Origin: Orobanche coerulescens
Lineage: Eukaryota > Streptophyta > Magnoliopsida > Lamiales > Orobanchaceae
Reading direction: 5' to 3'
Length of the DNA stretch: 64,000 nt
NCBI GenBank assembly: GCA_033398695.1
Contig: CM065809.1
Coordinates: 87,649,644 to 87,713,643 of the forward strand
The notes under the pieces were generated by a model. It searched no databases, was not told where the DNA came from, and worked only from the letters and a program-made list of their open reading frames with translations. Positions within the stretch are counted from its first letter, which is position 1, and the number at the start of each line of letters is the position of its first letter. A program made the position numbers and the translations under genes. Positions 21,620 through 33,180 of this stretch are shown piece by piece.

Positions 21620-21955
21620 GTTTGGGAGCATAACACATGGTCGGTACGAAGGATGATGAAAGATGAACGATACTAATCACATGAGGATCCATATGAGGTC
21701 TTTGGTTTAGTTGTATTTTATTTCCGCTGCAGTATTCTTTCCCCGTTGTACGGGAGTGTGTTGTATTCGACCCCTGCGTGGGCATGTAATGTGTTTGAGT
21801 TGTATGTATTTATTGAAAGACCAAGTCGGTCTACTGAGTTATTTTAGCCTTAAAGGCATTGTTTAGTTGTTCGGTTTGTTACCAGCTTGGTAGAACCTTG
21901 AGGAAAGGTTCTGCGGCGTGTAATATCCCTGAGCGGATTGGGGGTGTTACATAAA

Positions 21956-21971
21956 TGGTATCAGAGCTTAG
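21956..21971 (+). other. tRNA-iMet primer-binding site of LARD1
   Basis: TGGTATCAGAGCTTAG lies four bases after the 5' LTR, complementary to initiator tRNA-Met. The element therefore still has the cis signal for minus-strand priming although it encodes no enzymes. Confidence 0.92.
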
Positions 21972-24723
21972 GTTGTGGAAACCTAGGCTGTCGGGTCAGT
22001 GGTTTCTATTGAGTTTTGTCTCGTCAGATTTTGTCTGACTGAGTCATGTCGCGACGCGTCGTCTGAGTTTATTGGTCGTGATTAGTATCGTGGGCGATCA
22101 TCATCTTCGTGCGACTAGTGGATGTAAGTCTCCCTCCTTTGTGTTGTGCCTCGTGTGACACGAGTTATTTTTATGACTATTTGTTAAGTGACGGAATCCT
22201 CTTATGTATTTTGATTTCGTGATATGTGGTTATTTGACTCTCATATTTCGTTCATATGAAGAGTAGTGTTGCTGGATTGTGCATGTTGAACTGTATTTCT
22301 TTTATCCGCTGTGTGAGTTCTTTTGTAATGACTTTCGGTATTTTACCGACTGAGTTTTATTTCGAAAACCGATTCCCTTAACCGAGTTTTTGGCCTTGAT
22401 CGTTTTGACGGTAGTTGGGTGTTTTCAAATGTTTTTTGTGAGTTTTGGAAAATACTACCGTCATCGGCCTTCTTGTCGTTCTTCTAATTGGTTTTTAGCC
22501 TGGTGGGTTCCGTCGTGGGACACACGACGCTATAATGTTCCGTGTAATTACCTGAAATTTTTGGGCATTCTAGCCCATTGAATTATCTTTGAAAACCTTG
22601 AGTATCTTAGAAAATAAAATTCGAGACGTACTTTAAAATGGATTGTATTTTCAAGGCGCCTACTAGCGCAACTATCTGTTTCAAAATTCTTCTACCTTGA
22701 GGACCAATATATATTTTTTTTTTCTTTCCAGTAATTTTGGAAATGCTTTGGTTAGACCTGAGGGTCGAATATTTTTTTAAAGTTTTTCACTAAAAGAAAG
22801 GTGTCCTCATTTTTGTTCAAACGCAAGATGGTTTTCCAAATTCTCGATAACGATGTTTCATGTTTATATTTTTTTTTTGAAAGGTGATACTCAAGATCAA
22901 CCGGTGTTTTTCTAAATTATTTCAAAGGGTGGTTTTAATTTTTTTTAAATCTATCAATTCCTGTTTGCCTTTGGGAATGTATGTATGATGTTTGCTTTGT
23001 CGATTATGATGTTGCTCCCGAGTTTGATCGAATTGGTGGCATGAACGTCGAGGCGTTGCCACGCATTTGTTGTACTAGCCCTCTGTGAGAGGTGTGAACT
23101 GGTATTTACTAATTGTCGCCTCGTAGTGATTTGCACGTTGTCGCACCTGTGTGAACTGTTAAAGCTTGGGTTTGTACGTTTGTGTACATGTGTGATTGTT
23201 TCATGATGTTTGTAATTATGTGCTAGTTATTGTTCGGACCTTTGAGGTCGCCGAACGATACCGTCGTTGCTGTAGTGTTTGTGTGTGTGTATTACTTTAT
23301 GATGGTAATCGTTGTATACGGTGTGTATTATGATTCTTCGTTGTGCTGAGTTGGCATCTCCGCTATGTTGTTTTGCGACGTTATGCCCCATTGTATCTAG
23401 CATTTGTATTTTCAGTATGCCGAGTCGAGGTGTTTCAACCGTGATGTGCCGGGGCATGCATGTGTAAATTGTCCTTCTCGTCAGTAACGCGTTTCAAGTG
23501 AGGACTCGAGGGACACCGAATTCAGTTTTGCGAATTGGCTACCGAGACTTTCAGAGTTCGCACTTCAGCACAGTTATCAGAATCGGCTTTGAGAGGCCTT
23601 CGAAGAATGTTTCCGTCAGCTACTTTTGTGTTGTTGTCTTGTTTCCATTATTGTGAGTAGCGGGGACGACCTTCTTTTATAAGAGGTCGAATGTAATACC
23701 CGTATTGTTTTTAGACTTCTGCATTTCCTCTTTCTCAAGTCTATCGACTCGCTCGTGTTTGTTGATACTTTCTGAACTTATTCTGTATTTTGGTTTCATC
23801 GTCCGAACGAGCTGTGATCTTGTTGTGGGTCGATCTGGTTATCGCTGTGACTTTTTCGAGTTCGGTTCGATTGTTGTGAACCTTGTTCGGAAGTGACATC
23901 ATTTGGTTCAACTAGTTCTTTTATTCGAAGTGGATCGGATTTGGAACTCCTGTGTTTTCGACTCTGTCGACTCGTTTATGTTCGTTGACATTTTCTAAGC
24001 TTGTCCTGTCCCTTGTTTTTGTTGATCGAACAAGTGTGGTATTGTTTCATAATTACTCGTTTGTCGTTGTGACCTTTCAATTTCTATTCCCTTTCCTGTG
24101 GATCTTATGTGAATCACATCTTGTTGTTTTCACCGGGTCATATGCTGTCTAGAGCCGAGACGTGAACCTGGGAGTTGTTTTTTTTTGAATTTTATTGTTC
24201 TTCGTGATTCGAACATGATTGTTCGATTTTTGTTGTCTCGATCGTTGAGTTCTATCGTTTGATTGTTTGGTTTTTGTTGATCTCGTTTCGTGATTGTTGA
24301 ACATTCAGACTCCTTGGTAATTCCCTTAAGTTCGGGAAATTTGTCTCGTTTTCGATCTTCCAACCCTTGGGCGGTGGAATTTCGTATTTCTTCAGCGATT
24401 GGCTCGCGTTTTGATTGATGTACCGTTGGGGTGGTCGATCATATTGATTTTCGTTCGTTGCGTTTTGTGATTGTTCGGATAATTGACTTGACTATATTAT
24501 CCATTTGATGACGCTTGTCATTTGTTGGTTTTATTATATTCCTAACGGCGACGCTGTGTTGGTCGTCGTGGAGCGTGTTTTCACGCCGTATGTCTCTTTG
24601 CGTTTCTTGCAGCGTTTCGCCGTCGGGCGCGAGTTTTCGGTTTTTGCGTGTCTCGTCGAGTTTTCCTGGCAGGGTATATTGCTTCCCCCTACTTGTTTTA
24701 AGTTTCGGGACGAAACCTCTTTT
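21972..24723 (+). other. LARD1 non-coding internal domain
   Basis: No reading frame exceeds about 80 codons and none resembles gag, protease, RT, RNase H or integrase. The composition is T- and TTCG-rich on the plus strand. At 23660-23710 there is a second polypurine-like stretch followed by TGTAATACCCGTATTG, which resembles the start of an LTR although the true 3' LTR starts 1.05 kb later. The same oddity occurs in LARD2 at 44771. Confidence 0.75.
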
Positions 24724-24736
24724 AAGGAGGGTAGAA
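24724..24736 (+). other. Polypurine tract of LARD1
   Basis: AAGGAGGGTAGAA directly precedes the 3' LTR start TGTAATATCC. Purine-rich tracts here resist RNase H and prime plus-strand DNA. The lead-in TTTCGGGACGAAACCTC is shared with LARD2. Confidence 0.85.
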
Positions 24737-26348
24737 TGTAATATCCGCAATTTCGAATTTCGGTAATTTTCTTTTTTCGGCGGAAGTCCGTTTTGACGAC
24801 TCGCTCATGACCATTTCGTCATTTCGAGAATGATTAATTATGCACTTTTTGTCATCCGAGTTCGTTTCGGTGTTGTTTTGTTGAGTTCCGTGCTTTTTAG
24901 CGGCTTTTCCGCACTTGAGCTCGATTCTTGCGAATCTCGTCTGAAACTGTTGTTTCGAGTTTCTCGTAAGTTCATTTAATGTTATTATTCATGTTGCGAG
25001 CTTTGGTTCGGTGTTTCGAACACGTATCGTGATTTCCGGGCATTTTGGGCCATTTTTGTAATTTCCCGTAGTTTGGGTAATTACTTCCGTTGTCGGATTC
25101 CGACACTTCGGGTGGTCGGAATCGTGTGTTCTCTTAGCGCTTAGATTCGTCTTTGCGAGTACTTCGTAACCATATCTCCGATTTTTACTCAGGTTCAGGT
25201 TTCGGGGTCGTCCGGGCCGTCGGACTGGCCACGGCCGAGTCACGGCCGGAGCAGGGCCTGGCTTGGCCGAGTTACGGCCGTAAGGTGTGCCAGTTACGGC
25301 CGTATGTGTGATTGGGTACGGCCGTACGGGCGCTGGGCATCTTCCGGACGAAGGCTGGTTACGGCGGTAATGTGTGCCAGTTACGACCGTAAGTGCCCGA
25401 CAGTTGCTGGACAGATTTTTTGACGAATGCCGGTTACGGCCGTAAGGCTTGCCAAGTACGGCCGTATGGGCCGAGTTACGGCCGTAAGTCACTGCCGGTT
25501 ACGGCCGTATGAGTCCGGCAGTGACCGGCTATATAAGGCCTGGCAGCCCGTTTTTACTCATTTCTTCACTTTTCTCGCGGCTATCGGATGGGTGCGACGG
25601 GAAATCGAGTTCTTGGCCGATTCTAATCAATTCCAAGGCATTTTGGAAGATTCTTGTTGATTATATCATCACCCAATCCGTGTTCTTCGTCGAATCAAGG
25701 TATATTTCTTGATTTTTCTTCAAGTTGACTTTTTGGGAAATTGTTCTTGATTTCGATTCTAGTCAGATTTTGATACATCGGTTGGTGTAGTATGATGTTA
25801 TTAATCATATTATATGGGTTGTATATCCATATATCGAGTTTGTTTAACTCGATTGACGATTCGAGTGTTCTTGGGAATTATTGAACATTTAGTGTTCGAT
25901 TAAATGTCCCAATGAGTTTCCCTTCGATGGGTTGTTGGGATTTCCGTTGGTTTGGCCTTGATTCTCGTCGTAACCATGTGTTATTGTTCCTTCCGGAGGT
26001 TTATAGGTGTTCGAGGATTCCGATGTTGAATCTCGTTGGTGATTGATGATTCGTGTGGTGTTATTCTCGTAACACTCGTGGTGCTATCGCGTTCTTGATG
26101 GTGTTCGGGCGTTCGGGGCTATTCGACCGCGTCCTATCCGTCGTCTCGTTGCGATCATGATTTCGAGGCAAGTACCTTGTCCATACAATTCTTGTTTTAT
26201 GGATATGATGATTGGAGATCGTCTTGGTGTGTTTGTTTGTTTGTTTGAAATGAGTTTTCAAAAGATTTGGTTAGCCTTGTTAAAGGCCCTCTTTCAAAAC
26301 CGCATGTGTTTTGTGATTGGTGTGTTTCATGAATTAGTATGTGACTCC
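24737..26348 (+). repeat. LARD1 3' LTR, truncated
   Basis: Matches the first 1.6 kb of the 5' LTR, ending at ATGTGACTCC (5' LTR about 20763), then switches abruptly to the reverse-oriented outer LTR. The remaining 1.2 kb (leader intron, hairpins, LTR end) is deleted. Confidence 0.88.
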
Positions 26349-28409
26349 AGGGCAAAACCATTGGACTCCCTCCGTGGCCCCGTTGAACCCTCCTAAGGTG
26401 AGCAGAATACATTCACCAAACATACACACCAACTCGTGAAGTTTTTACTCGTGAATCCAGGGTGAAACCATTGGACTCCTTCCGTGGCCCCGTCGAACCC
26501 TCCCGAGGTGAGCAAAATACATTCACAAAACATACACAACACTCGTGAATCCAGGGCGAAACCATTGGATTCCCTCCGTGGCCCCATCGAACCCTCCCGA
26601 GGTGAGCGAAATACATTCACAAATCACACAATCAACATGTCACACCAAGGATATCCAAGCAATTCACCCATAGGCGACAAACACAAAGCACGACACCATT
26701 GTCGAATCACAACGTACCGAAATAAGATAATATATGTATATATATTATCAAAGCACAACAACAACACCAAACATATTCATAGGGTTCACTTACCCATTCA
26801 CGAGACACGTCATTAGCAAAACACACGTGTTTTGAAAGTGAGCCCTTAACGGGGCTGAACCGAATCTTTTGAAAATTCATTTCAAACAAACAAACAAACA
26901 AAGACGATCACCAATCATCATATCCACGAAACAAGAAAAGTATGGACAAGGTACTTTCCTCGAATAACCACAACGCGGAGAATCGACCGAAGTAGGTTGG
27001 CACGAATCGACTACGAACCCGCCGACTCCGCCGAACGCTAACCCGCGACAATAAACTACGAACAACAATAACAGCAATGAAAATGAATTCTATAGCACGA
27101 CCTAAAGTCGTTGAATTGAGGGAACGAACGGCAAAAATTCAAGGGTTTCCCCCAAAATGGCCAAGAACACAAAGATAAGATTACAATAAGAATCAAGGTA
27201 AAAAACAACGGAAATCCCACCAAACTATCGAAGGGAAACTCATTGGGACATTAAATCGAACACTCAATGTTCGATAACTCCAAAGAATACTAGAATCACT
27301 AATCGAGTTGAACAAACTCGATATATGGATATGCAATCTATGAAACATTATTAATAACATCATACTACACCAACCGATGTATCAAAATCGAACTAGGATC
27401 GAAATCAAGAACAAATTCCCCAAAAAGTCAACCTGAAGGAAAATCAAGAAATATACCTTAATTTGACGAAGAACACAGATTGGATGATGATATAATCAAC
27501 AAGAATCTTCCAAAACGCCTTAGAAATGATTAGAACCGGCTAAGAACTTGAGTTCCCGAACCCCCATCGCCAGCCGCCGCAAGAAATGAGAAAAAAGTGA
27601 AAAAATGAGGTATGGCCGAGTCCCCTGTCCTATATATGCCGACAGGGTTACGGCCATAACCGGCAGTGCCTTACGGCCGTAACCGGCATTCATCAAAAAT
27701 CTGCCCAGCGCTGCCGATCACTTACGGCCGTAACCGACATCCCCTTACGGTCGTAACTCGGCATCGTACGGCCGTAACCAGCACGCCTTACAGCCATACC
27801 CGGCCTTCGTCAGGCCATTCTTGCCGATCACTTGCGGCCATAACCGGCACCTTACGGCCGTAACTCGGCCAGGCCAGTACCTGATCCAAAATGTGCGGTC
27901 GTGACTCGGCCGTGGCTACTTCCGACAACCCGAACGACCCCGCAACCCAAACCTGGATATGAAGCGAAGATACGGTTACAAATTACTCGCAAAGACGAAT
28001 CCAAGCGCTAAGAGAACACATGATTCCGACCACCCGAAGGCTCGAAATTCGACAACGGAAAGTAATTACCCCAAACTTTGGAAAATTATAAAAACGGCCC
28101 AAAACGTCCGAAATACACGATAAACGATCGAAATACCAAGCCAAAGCTCGCAACAAGAATAACAACATTAAATGAACTTACGAGAAACTCGAAACAACAG
28201 TTTCGGACGAGATTCGCAAGAATCGAACTCAATTGCGGAAAAACCGCTTATGAACACGGAACTCAACAAAACGATACCGAAATGAGCTTGGATGACAAAA
28301 AATGCAAAATTAATCTTTCTCGGAATGACAATACGGTCATGAGTGAGTCGTCAAAACAGACTTCTGCTGGAAAAAAAAAATACTGGAAATCGAAATTGCG
28401 GGTATTACA
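26349..28409 (-). repeat. Outer solo LTR, part 2 (5' portion), copy B
   Basis: Continues the minus-strand LTR interrupted at 19134 and ends GCGGGTATTACA, followed by the target duplication CTCGT (28410-28414). Parts 1 and 2 together give about 3.0 kb, the size of the solo LTR at 5-3047. Palindromes are better kept here (27672, 27722, 27767, 27854) than in copy A. A TATA-like box lies near 27630. Confidence 0.88.
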
Positions 28410-28451
28410 CTCGTAAGGTTGTAAATGACTGTCAGGTAATCTTCCTTGAAC

Positions 28452-29015
28452 TTAAACTTCACTGGTGATGATGGAGAGATTAAATTGCACTGTAATTGTT
28501 GACATAGGCTCGGGTGTGGGATCCACCGCGCCTAAATAGAACTTGGTATATGTTACACACTCCCATGCAAGATATGCTTTGGCTATACATCCTTCTGGTG
28601 CAGACTTATTAGTCACAGAGTCCTTGTACTCACTAAGTTGACTTTCTATTGGAAACATTCACGTGTAGTGGACCGGGCCTATTAGTAAAAGTTGGCGAGA
28701 GAGATGGATCATGAGGTGAGGAATGAGATCAAAAAAATGCAGTGGGAATATCCTCTCAAATTTGCATAAGATATAAATGATCTCCTTTTGCATGAGACGG
28801 AGATCTGACTTCCTTACTTCCCTAGTGCATAACTTTTGAAAGAACCTGGATAACGATACACAAGGCTCGACCACCTGTTTGGACAAGTATCGTCAAATAA
28901 ATACAGGAAACAAATGTTGTAAGATGATATGACAATCATGGCTCTTCAGTCCAGTTAACTTGTTCTCCTTGAAGTTAACACACCTCCCTATATTTCCAGC
29001 ATATCATGTGGGATA
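28452..29015 (-). pseudogene. CACTA TnpD fragment (DUF4218), copy B
   Basis: Nearly identical to 3090-3640. On the minus strand it reads LSRFFQKLCTREV, KEIIYILCKFERIFPLHFFD and GPVHYT. A TGA at about 28659 follows, where copy A has TGG for Trp, and then MFPIESQLSEYK to the end. The upstream frame with SHDCHTILQRL is also present. The gene resumes after the LTR insertion at DUF4216 (17886). The stop unique to copy B arose after the duplication. Confidence 0.85.
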
Positions 29016-29255
29016 CCTTGCAGCCTTTACTATTGGTCGTCGGCTAAAGTATACTAGTCGTTGGCTAAACTACATAACTTTAGCCGACGACTAACTTGAC
29101 TTTAGCCGACGAACAATAGTAAAGTCATCGGCTAAACTACTTTAGTCAACAACAAGTTAGCCGTTGGCCAAACTTGCTGACTTTAGCCGACGACGTCGGC
29201 TGGCCGTCGGTCGGTCTCCGGCTAGTCGTCGGCTAAAGTGTTATTTTTGGTAGTG
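29016..29255 (-). mobile_element. CACTA terminus and subterminal repeats, copy B
   Basis: Same TTTAGCCGACGA array as in copy A, ending in the terminal repeat (read inward, minus strand) CACTACCAAAAATAACA. The next bases ATA are the likely 3-bp target duplication; copy A has CTA at the same place, a single-base difference. Confidence 0.88.
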
Positions 29256-30972
29256 ATAACTGGATATTTGTATGAACTTTCTAGAGTCGAACATCCTTGT
29301 TCTCAACATGATTCCTAAAAAAGTGATGCTTCATATGCATATGCTTAGTACGCGAGTGCAACACAGGGTTGTGCATTATTGCAATTGCACTCATGCTATT
29401 GCAGATGATCGGTGTTTCCTTGACAGTGATTCCATAATCTGACAGTTGTTCTTGCATCCAAAGGATCTGCATTCATCAACTATCAGCAGCATAGTATTCT
29501 GATTCAGCTGTGGAAAGCGAGTTTGCTAATTGCTTCTTACTGAACCAAGATACAATTCTAGGTCCAAGAAAGTGACAAGCACCGCTTGTACTGTTCCTAT
29601 CTAGCTTGCAGTCTCTGAGATCCGTGTCGCTATAGCCAACCAAATCGAATCCGCCTTCTTTAGGATACCACAATCCTACATCGACTGTTCCTTTGACGTA
29701 CTACAGGATTCGTTTAGCTGTTGTGAAGTGTGATTCTTTATGTGGTACTTGATATCGAGCACACACTCCTATAGCAAACTGGATATCGGGCCTGCTAGCT
29801 GTTAGGTACAGGAGTGAGCCAATTAGCTTCATGTGGAGTGATTGATCAACCGACTTTCCATCTTCGTCAGCACTAATTTGCACAGAAGTGCTCATGGGGG
29901 TTGACGATGATTTAGAGTTATTCATCCCAAATTTGTTGAGAAGCTCCTTGTTGTACTTTTCCTGGTTGATGAAGATTTATGTAGGCAACTGCTTTACCTG
30001 CAATCCTAGGAAATAACTAAGTTCTCCCATCATACTCATTTCAAATTTACTTTGCATGAGATGATAGAACCTTTGACGGAGGTTAGTTGAACCAAATATA
30101 ATATAATCTACATATATCTGAACCATCAGGAGGTCATCACCTTCCTGTATTTTAAATAAGGTCTTGTCCACAGCACCTTTCTCGAATCCATTATTGGTTA
30201 GGTAGAGGGACAGGGTCTCATACTACGCTCTAGGTGCTTGCTTAAGTTCATACAGTGCTTTCCGTAGCCTGTATACAAGGTCGCCGCCTTCTGTGTTGAC
30301 AAACCCTGGTGGTTATTCAACATAGACTTCTTCGGCAAGGTCTCCATTCAGGAATGCGTTCTTGACGTTCATTTGATATACAATAAAGCTCTTATGTTAT
30401 GCAAAGGCTAAATATATCCTAATGGATTCTAGTCTGGCAACAGGGGCAAAAGTTTCATCGTAGCCAATGCCTTCTTCCTGTCTGTAGCCTTGTGCATCTA
30501 GACGGGATTTGTTTCTGATAATAAGTCCATTTCCATCCTTCTTGTTTCTAAATACCCATTTTGTTCCAATTACTGCTTGATGTGTTGGTCTGGGTACTAG
30601 ATACCATACATTGTTTCTTTCGAAACTATTAAGCTCTTCTTCCATAGATGTAATCCAGTAAGAATTATCTAGAGCTTCTTTGGTGGAAACAGGTTCGGAT
30701 CGAGCTAAGAATACAATAATAGTACACATATTAAGTCTTCTGAGTTCAGCTAGAGACTTCCATATAGGAAATGGAGATATCTCAGACTTGGGTTCTTCTT
30801 GCGCACATAGTACATTTTCTTTTGTACTCTGTATTCTCCTATGGGTAGATACACCAGCATCAATATTTCTTATGCTCAACTCCTGTGGGTGATCTCTCAA
30901 CCATCTTCTGTCGGGTTCTAATTCGGTGTCCCGTACTGTATCTTGAGTTCTTTGTAGTTTCAGCCTTGACAC
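29256..30972 (-). pseudogene. SIRE-like Ty1/copia RT and RNase H, dead
   Basis: On the minus strand 30972-30397 holds the copia RT entry (ERNNVWYLVPRP, IGTKWVFRNKKDGNG, YDETFAPVARLESIR). 30171-29977 holds LMVQIYVDYIIFGSTN, where the catalytic YVDD is YVDY (Asp to Tyr). 29925-29701 holds NNSKSSSTPMS and KLIGSLLYLTASRPDI. 29673-29281 holds RNase H (GYSDTDLRDCKLDRNSTSG, STAESEYYAA, HMKHHF). The connector at 30180-30390 has stops. The CACTA is inserted in the RNase H tail at 29255. Confidence 0.9.
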
Positions 30973-31080
30973 ATGACATCGCCTTCATCTACTGCTTCTT
31001 ACAGCTGCGGGGTTGATTTTTATGTCAACGACAGGCTCTATAGGAGTTGTAGGGTCATCAATGGTGAGTTGTTGGATATT

Positions 31081-32343
31081 CTAAGTAATATCTTCTACTC
31101 CTGTAGGATCATGGTGAGTTTCGTCGAACACCACATGAACTGATTCCTTAATTGTCAGCTTCTGTTTATTAAAGATCCTGTAAGCTTTGCTGATAGAGGA
31201 ATATCCAACAAATATCCCTTCATTCGACTTCTCATCGAAGGTTCTAATTTGATCTTTCCCATTGTTCAAAACATAACACCTGCATCCAAATATGTGAAAG
31301 TACGGAAATAATGGAGTTTTGTTGTTCCATACCTCATATGCTATTTTGTTGTGGTGTTTGTTGATGATACATCGGTTTTGTGTGTAGCATGCTGTATTGG
31401 TGGCTTCACTCCAGAAACGCTGTGGCAACTTGCTTGCGGAAATCATGGTCCTTGTTGCTTCTTTGAGCGTCCTGTTCTTTCGCTGGGCAATGCCATTTTG
31501 TTGAGGTGTGCGGGCAGCTGAGTATTCGTGTTGTATCCCATTTTCCGAACAGTATTGCTCTATAAAGCGGTTAGTAAATTCAGTACCTCTGTCGGAATGA
31601 ATGGACACGATACTCGACCCTTTCTCATTTTGAAACTTTGTCAGGTGCTCGGGCAGCATTGATGTTGTTTCCTTCTTCTTGCTTAGGAAGATTGTCCAAG
31701 CATACCTGTAATAATCATCAACAATAACGAGACAGTATTTCTTATCTCCCAAACTTACCGGGTCTACAGGACCGTAGAGATTCATGTGTAGCATTTCCAA
31801 AACTCTGTGAGTGAAAATATAGGATTTGCTCTTCGGGGTGGTCTCGATTTGCTTGCCTTTCTGACAGGGTCCACAAACGCTGTCTTTTTGGAATGACACA
31901 TTTGGCAAACCTCTGACCATTTCCTGTCTGGCGAGCTTGTTGATCGTCTTGAAGCTGACGTGAGACATCCTCTTGTGCCATAACCAGCTTAGATCTGCAG
32001 TGCCTTTGGCAACAAAACGAGGAATTGTGGAGCTCGTAGGCATCCAGTCAGCAATATACATATTACCTTGTCTGCTTCCTGTGAGCGCAACTTCTTTGGT
32101 CAGGATGTTCTTGACTCTACACTGATCTATATAGAATTTCACCGAGAACTGTTTGTCACAGAACTGGCTAATACTAAGTAGATTGTACTGTAAGCCTTCA
32201 ACATAAGCTACATCGGTGACTTTGAGTTTTCCTACAAGCAGGGTTCCTCTCCCTCTTGTTCTTCCTTTTGATTTATCATCGAAGCGCACTTTTGGACCGC
32301 AACCTTCTACGAAATCTGACAACTTGCTTTTGTCTCCTGTCAT
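31081..32343 (-). pseudogene. SIRE-like copia integrase (420-codon open frame), catalytic residues lost
   Basis: This is the longest open frame in the window. In order it has the protease tail (MTGDKSKLSDF), LSISQFCDKQ, the GAG-pre-integrase HHCC finger (WHKRMSH and CGPCQKGKQ), the integrase core, and the region leading to RT (FGCRCYVLNNGKDQ, EGIFVGYSSISKAYRI). The core should carry D-D-E. The first Asp is Asn (LHMNLYGPV instead of HMDLFGP). The second is present (HSDRGTEF). The Glu is Gln (NGIAQRKNRTL instead of AERKNR). The integrase would therefore be inactive although the frame is long and open. Confidence 0.9.
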
Positions 32344-33180
32344 GTGCCGAGAACATCCGCTGTTGAAGTACCAGATGTCCTTCTCTAAGATATCCTGTAG
32401 GCAAAGGAATTAAGTAGATTTAGATCCCCTTTGAGTGTTGGGTCCAAGGATGTTAGTGCCTTTAGGTACCCAGATTTTCCTGACAGCAATGGGTTTACTG
32501 TGGGTTACTTTAGGTACATTCTTGTGGTATCTACGTGGGGCAGGTACATAGTCGTTGTAACCATGATAATTATTATGCATGAAAAATTCAGGGTTATTAT
32601 TATTAATCCAGTACGAGTGCCGTCTTGGAGGTGGAGCCATTTTCTTCGGCCTTACAGCTTGCCTTCTGGGTCTCCAGTTAGATTCCCAAAGCCGTTGTTG
32701 ATACTGTGCGGTGACCTGCTTTCACGATGGATAACAAGGCTCATGTATCCAATATCTAGGCATGCTGTACTGTTGGAAGTACTGTTGTTTGGGCCTTTGG
32801 TATTTGGGTACATCCTTCTTTCCGAACGGATGCTGGCGCTTTTGATATACTCAGGGAGCATGCTATTAGTTACGCCTTACAGGTCTGAATGGTTGAGGAC
32901 TCCGCTGTCTGGAATATGACTGTGTTGGCGGAATGGCATCCTTTGCTGTTCGCGGTGCAACAGGTGCCTTCATAGGACTCAGGATTTCTTCCGATACAGA
33001 AATGGGTTCCACACCCCTGGCGGACACAGTACTAGTTTTCCCTTTATTGGAAAATGAGCTGTATCCTAAGCCACTTTTATCATGAGCATGTTGCTCGGTG
33101 CTTAGAATTTCTTCCATCCTTTTAGATGATTTCTCGAAAGATTTCAAGATGGTCTCAAGTTCTCCTTCTCGTTTTTCGAG
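32344..33180 (-). pseudogene. SIRE-like copia gag C-terminus and protease start
   Basis: On the minus strand 33180-32866 carries a gag coiled-coil tail (LEKREGELETILKSFEKSSK and KSGLGYSS). 32640-32410 carries the basic Asn/His-rich end with KIWVPKGTN, followed by a TAG-type stop before the protease. The protease active site reads WYFNSGCSRHMTG: the catalytic Asp of D-S-G is Asn. The gag N-terminus is missing; it is cut at about 33180 where an oppositely oriented copia 3' end begins. Confidence 0.82.

Larger units (their letters stand above)
19135..21951 (+). repeat. LARD1 5' LTR
   Basis: Begins TGTAATATCCGCAATTTCG and ends GGATTGGGGGTGTTACA. The order of parts is: U3 with palindromes (19670-19930), TATA box, leader, donor-like AG/GCAAGT (20581-20588), tandem repeat (20930-21210), twin hairpins (21547-21600), acceptor-like TTCAG/G (21615-21620) and the 3' end. 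Confidence 0.92.
19135..26348 (+). mobile_element. LARD-type non-coding LTR retrotransposon (LARD1)
   Basis: A 5' LTR of 2817 bp (19135-21951), a tRNA-Met primer site, an internal domain of about 2.8 kb without gag or pol, a polypurine tract and a 3' LTR starting at 24737. The 3' LTR is cut after about 1.6 kb at 26348, where it abuts the outer solo LTR in reverse. Long LTRs with a non-coding interior fit the LARD definition. LTR ends, primer site and the TTTCGGGACGAAACCTC lead-in to the polypurine tract match Tekay-type gypsy elements, which could supply proteins in trans. No target duplication can be checked because the right end is lost. Confidence 0.88.
4068..29255 (-). mobile_element. CACTA (En/Spm) transposon copy B, composite, left end missing
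   Basis: The minus strand order from the right end is: terminal CACTACC repeat (29255), subterminal TTTAGCCGACGA array, DUF4218 part of TnpD, split LTR insertion, DUF4216 part of TnpD (17886-17245), a second cluster of the same subterminal motif (16201-16700), then TnpA (Transposase_24) exons at 15336-14794, 4545-4407 and 4281-4114. The left terminal repeat is absent because the element is cut in a TnpA intron at the duplication junction 4067/4068. Without insertions the preserved CACTA is only about 5-6 kb. It cannot be autonomous: the DDE domain is missing and the reading frames are broken. Confidence 0.85.

Noticed and set aside
31081..32343. A domesticated host gene because of the long 420-codon frame
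   Set aside because: It sits in its normal gag-PR-IN-RT order within a copia element. There is no separate start context, and neighbouring pol parts decay in the ordinary way. Inactive catalytic residues alone do not show domestication, so this was kept only as a finding about unusual decay.
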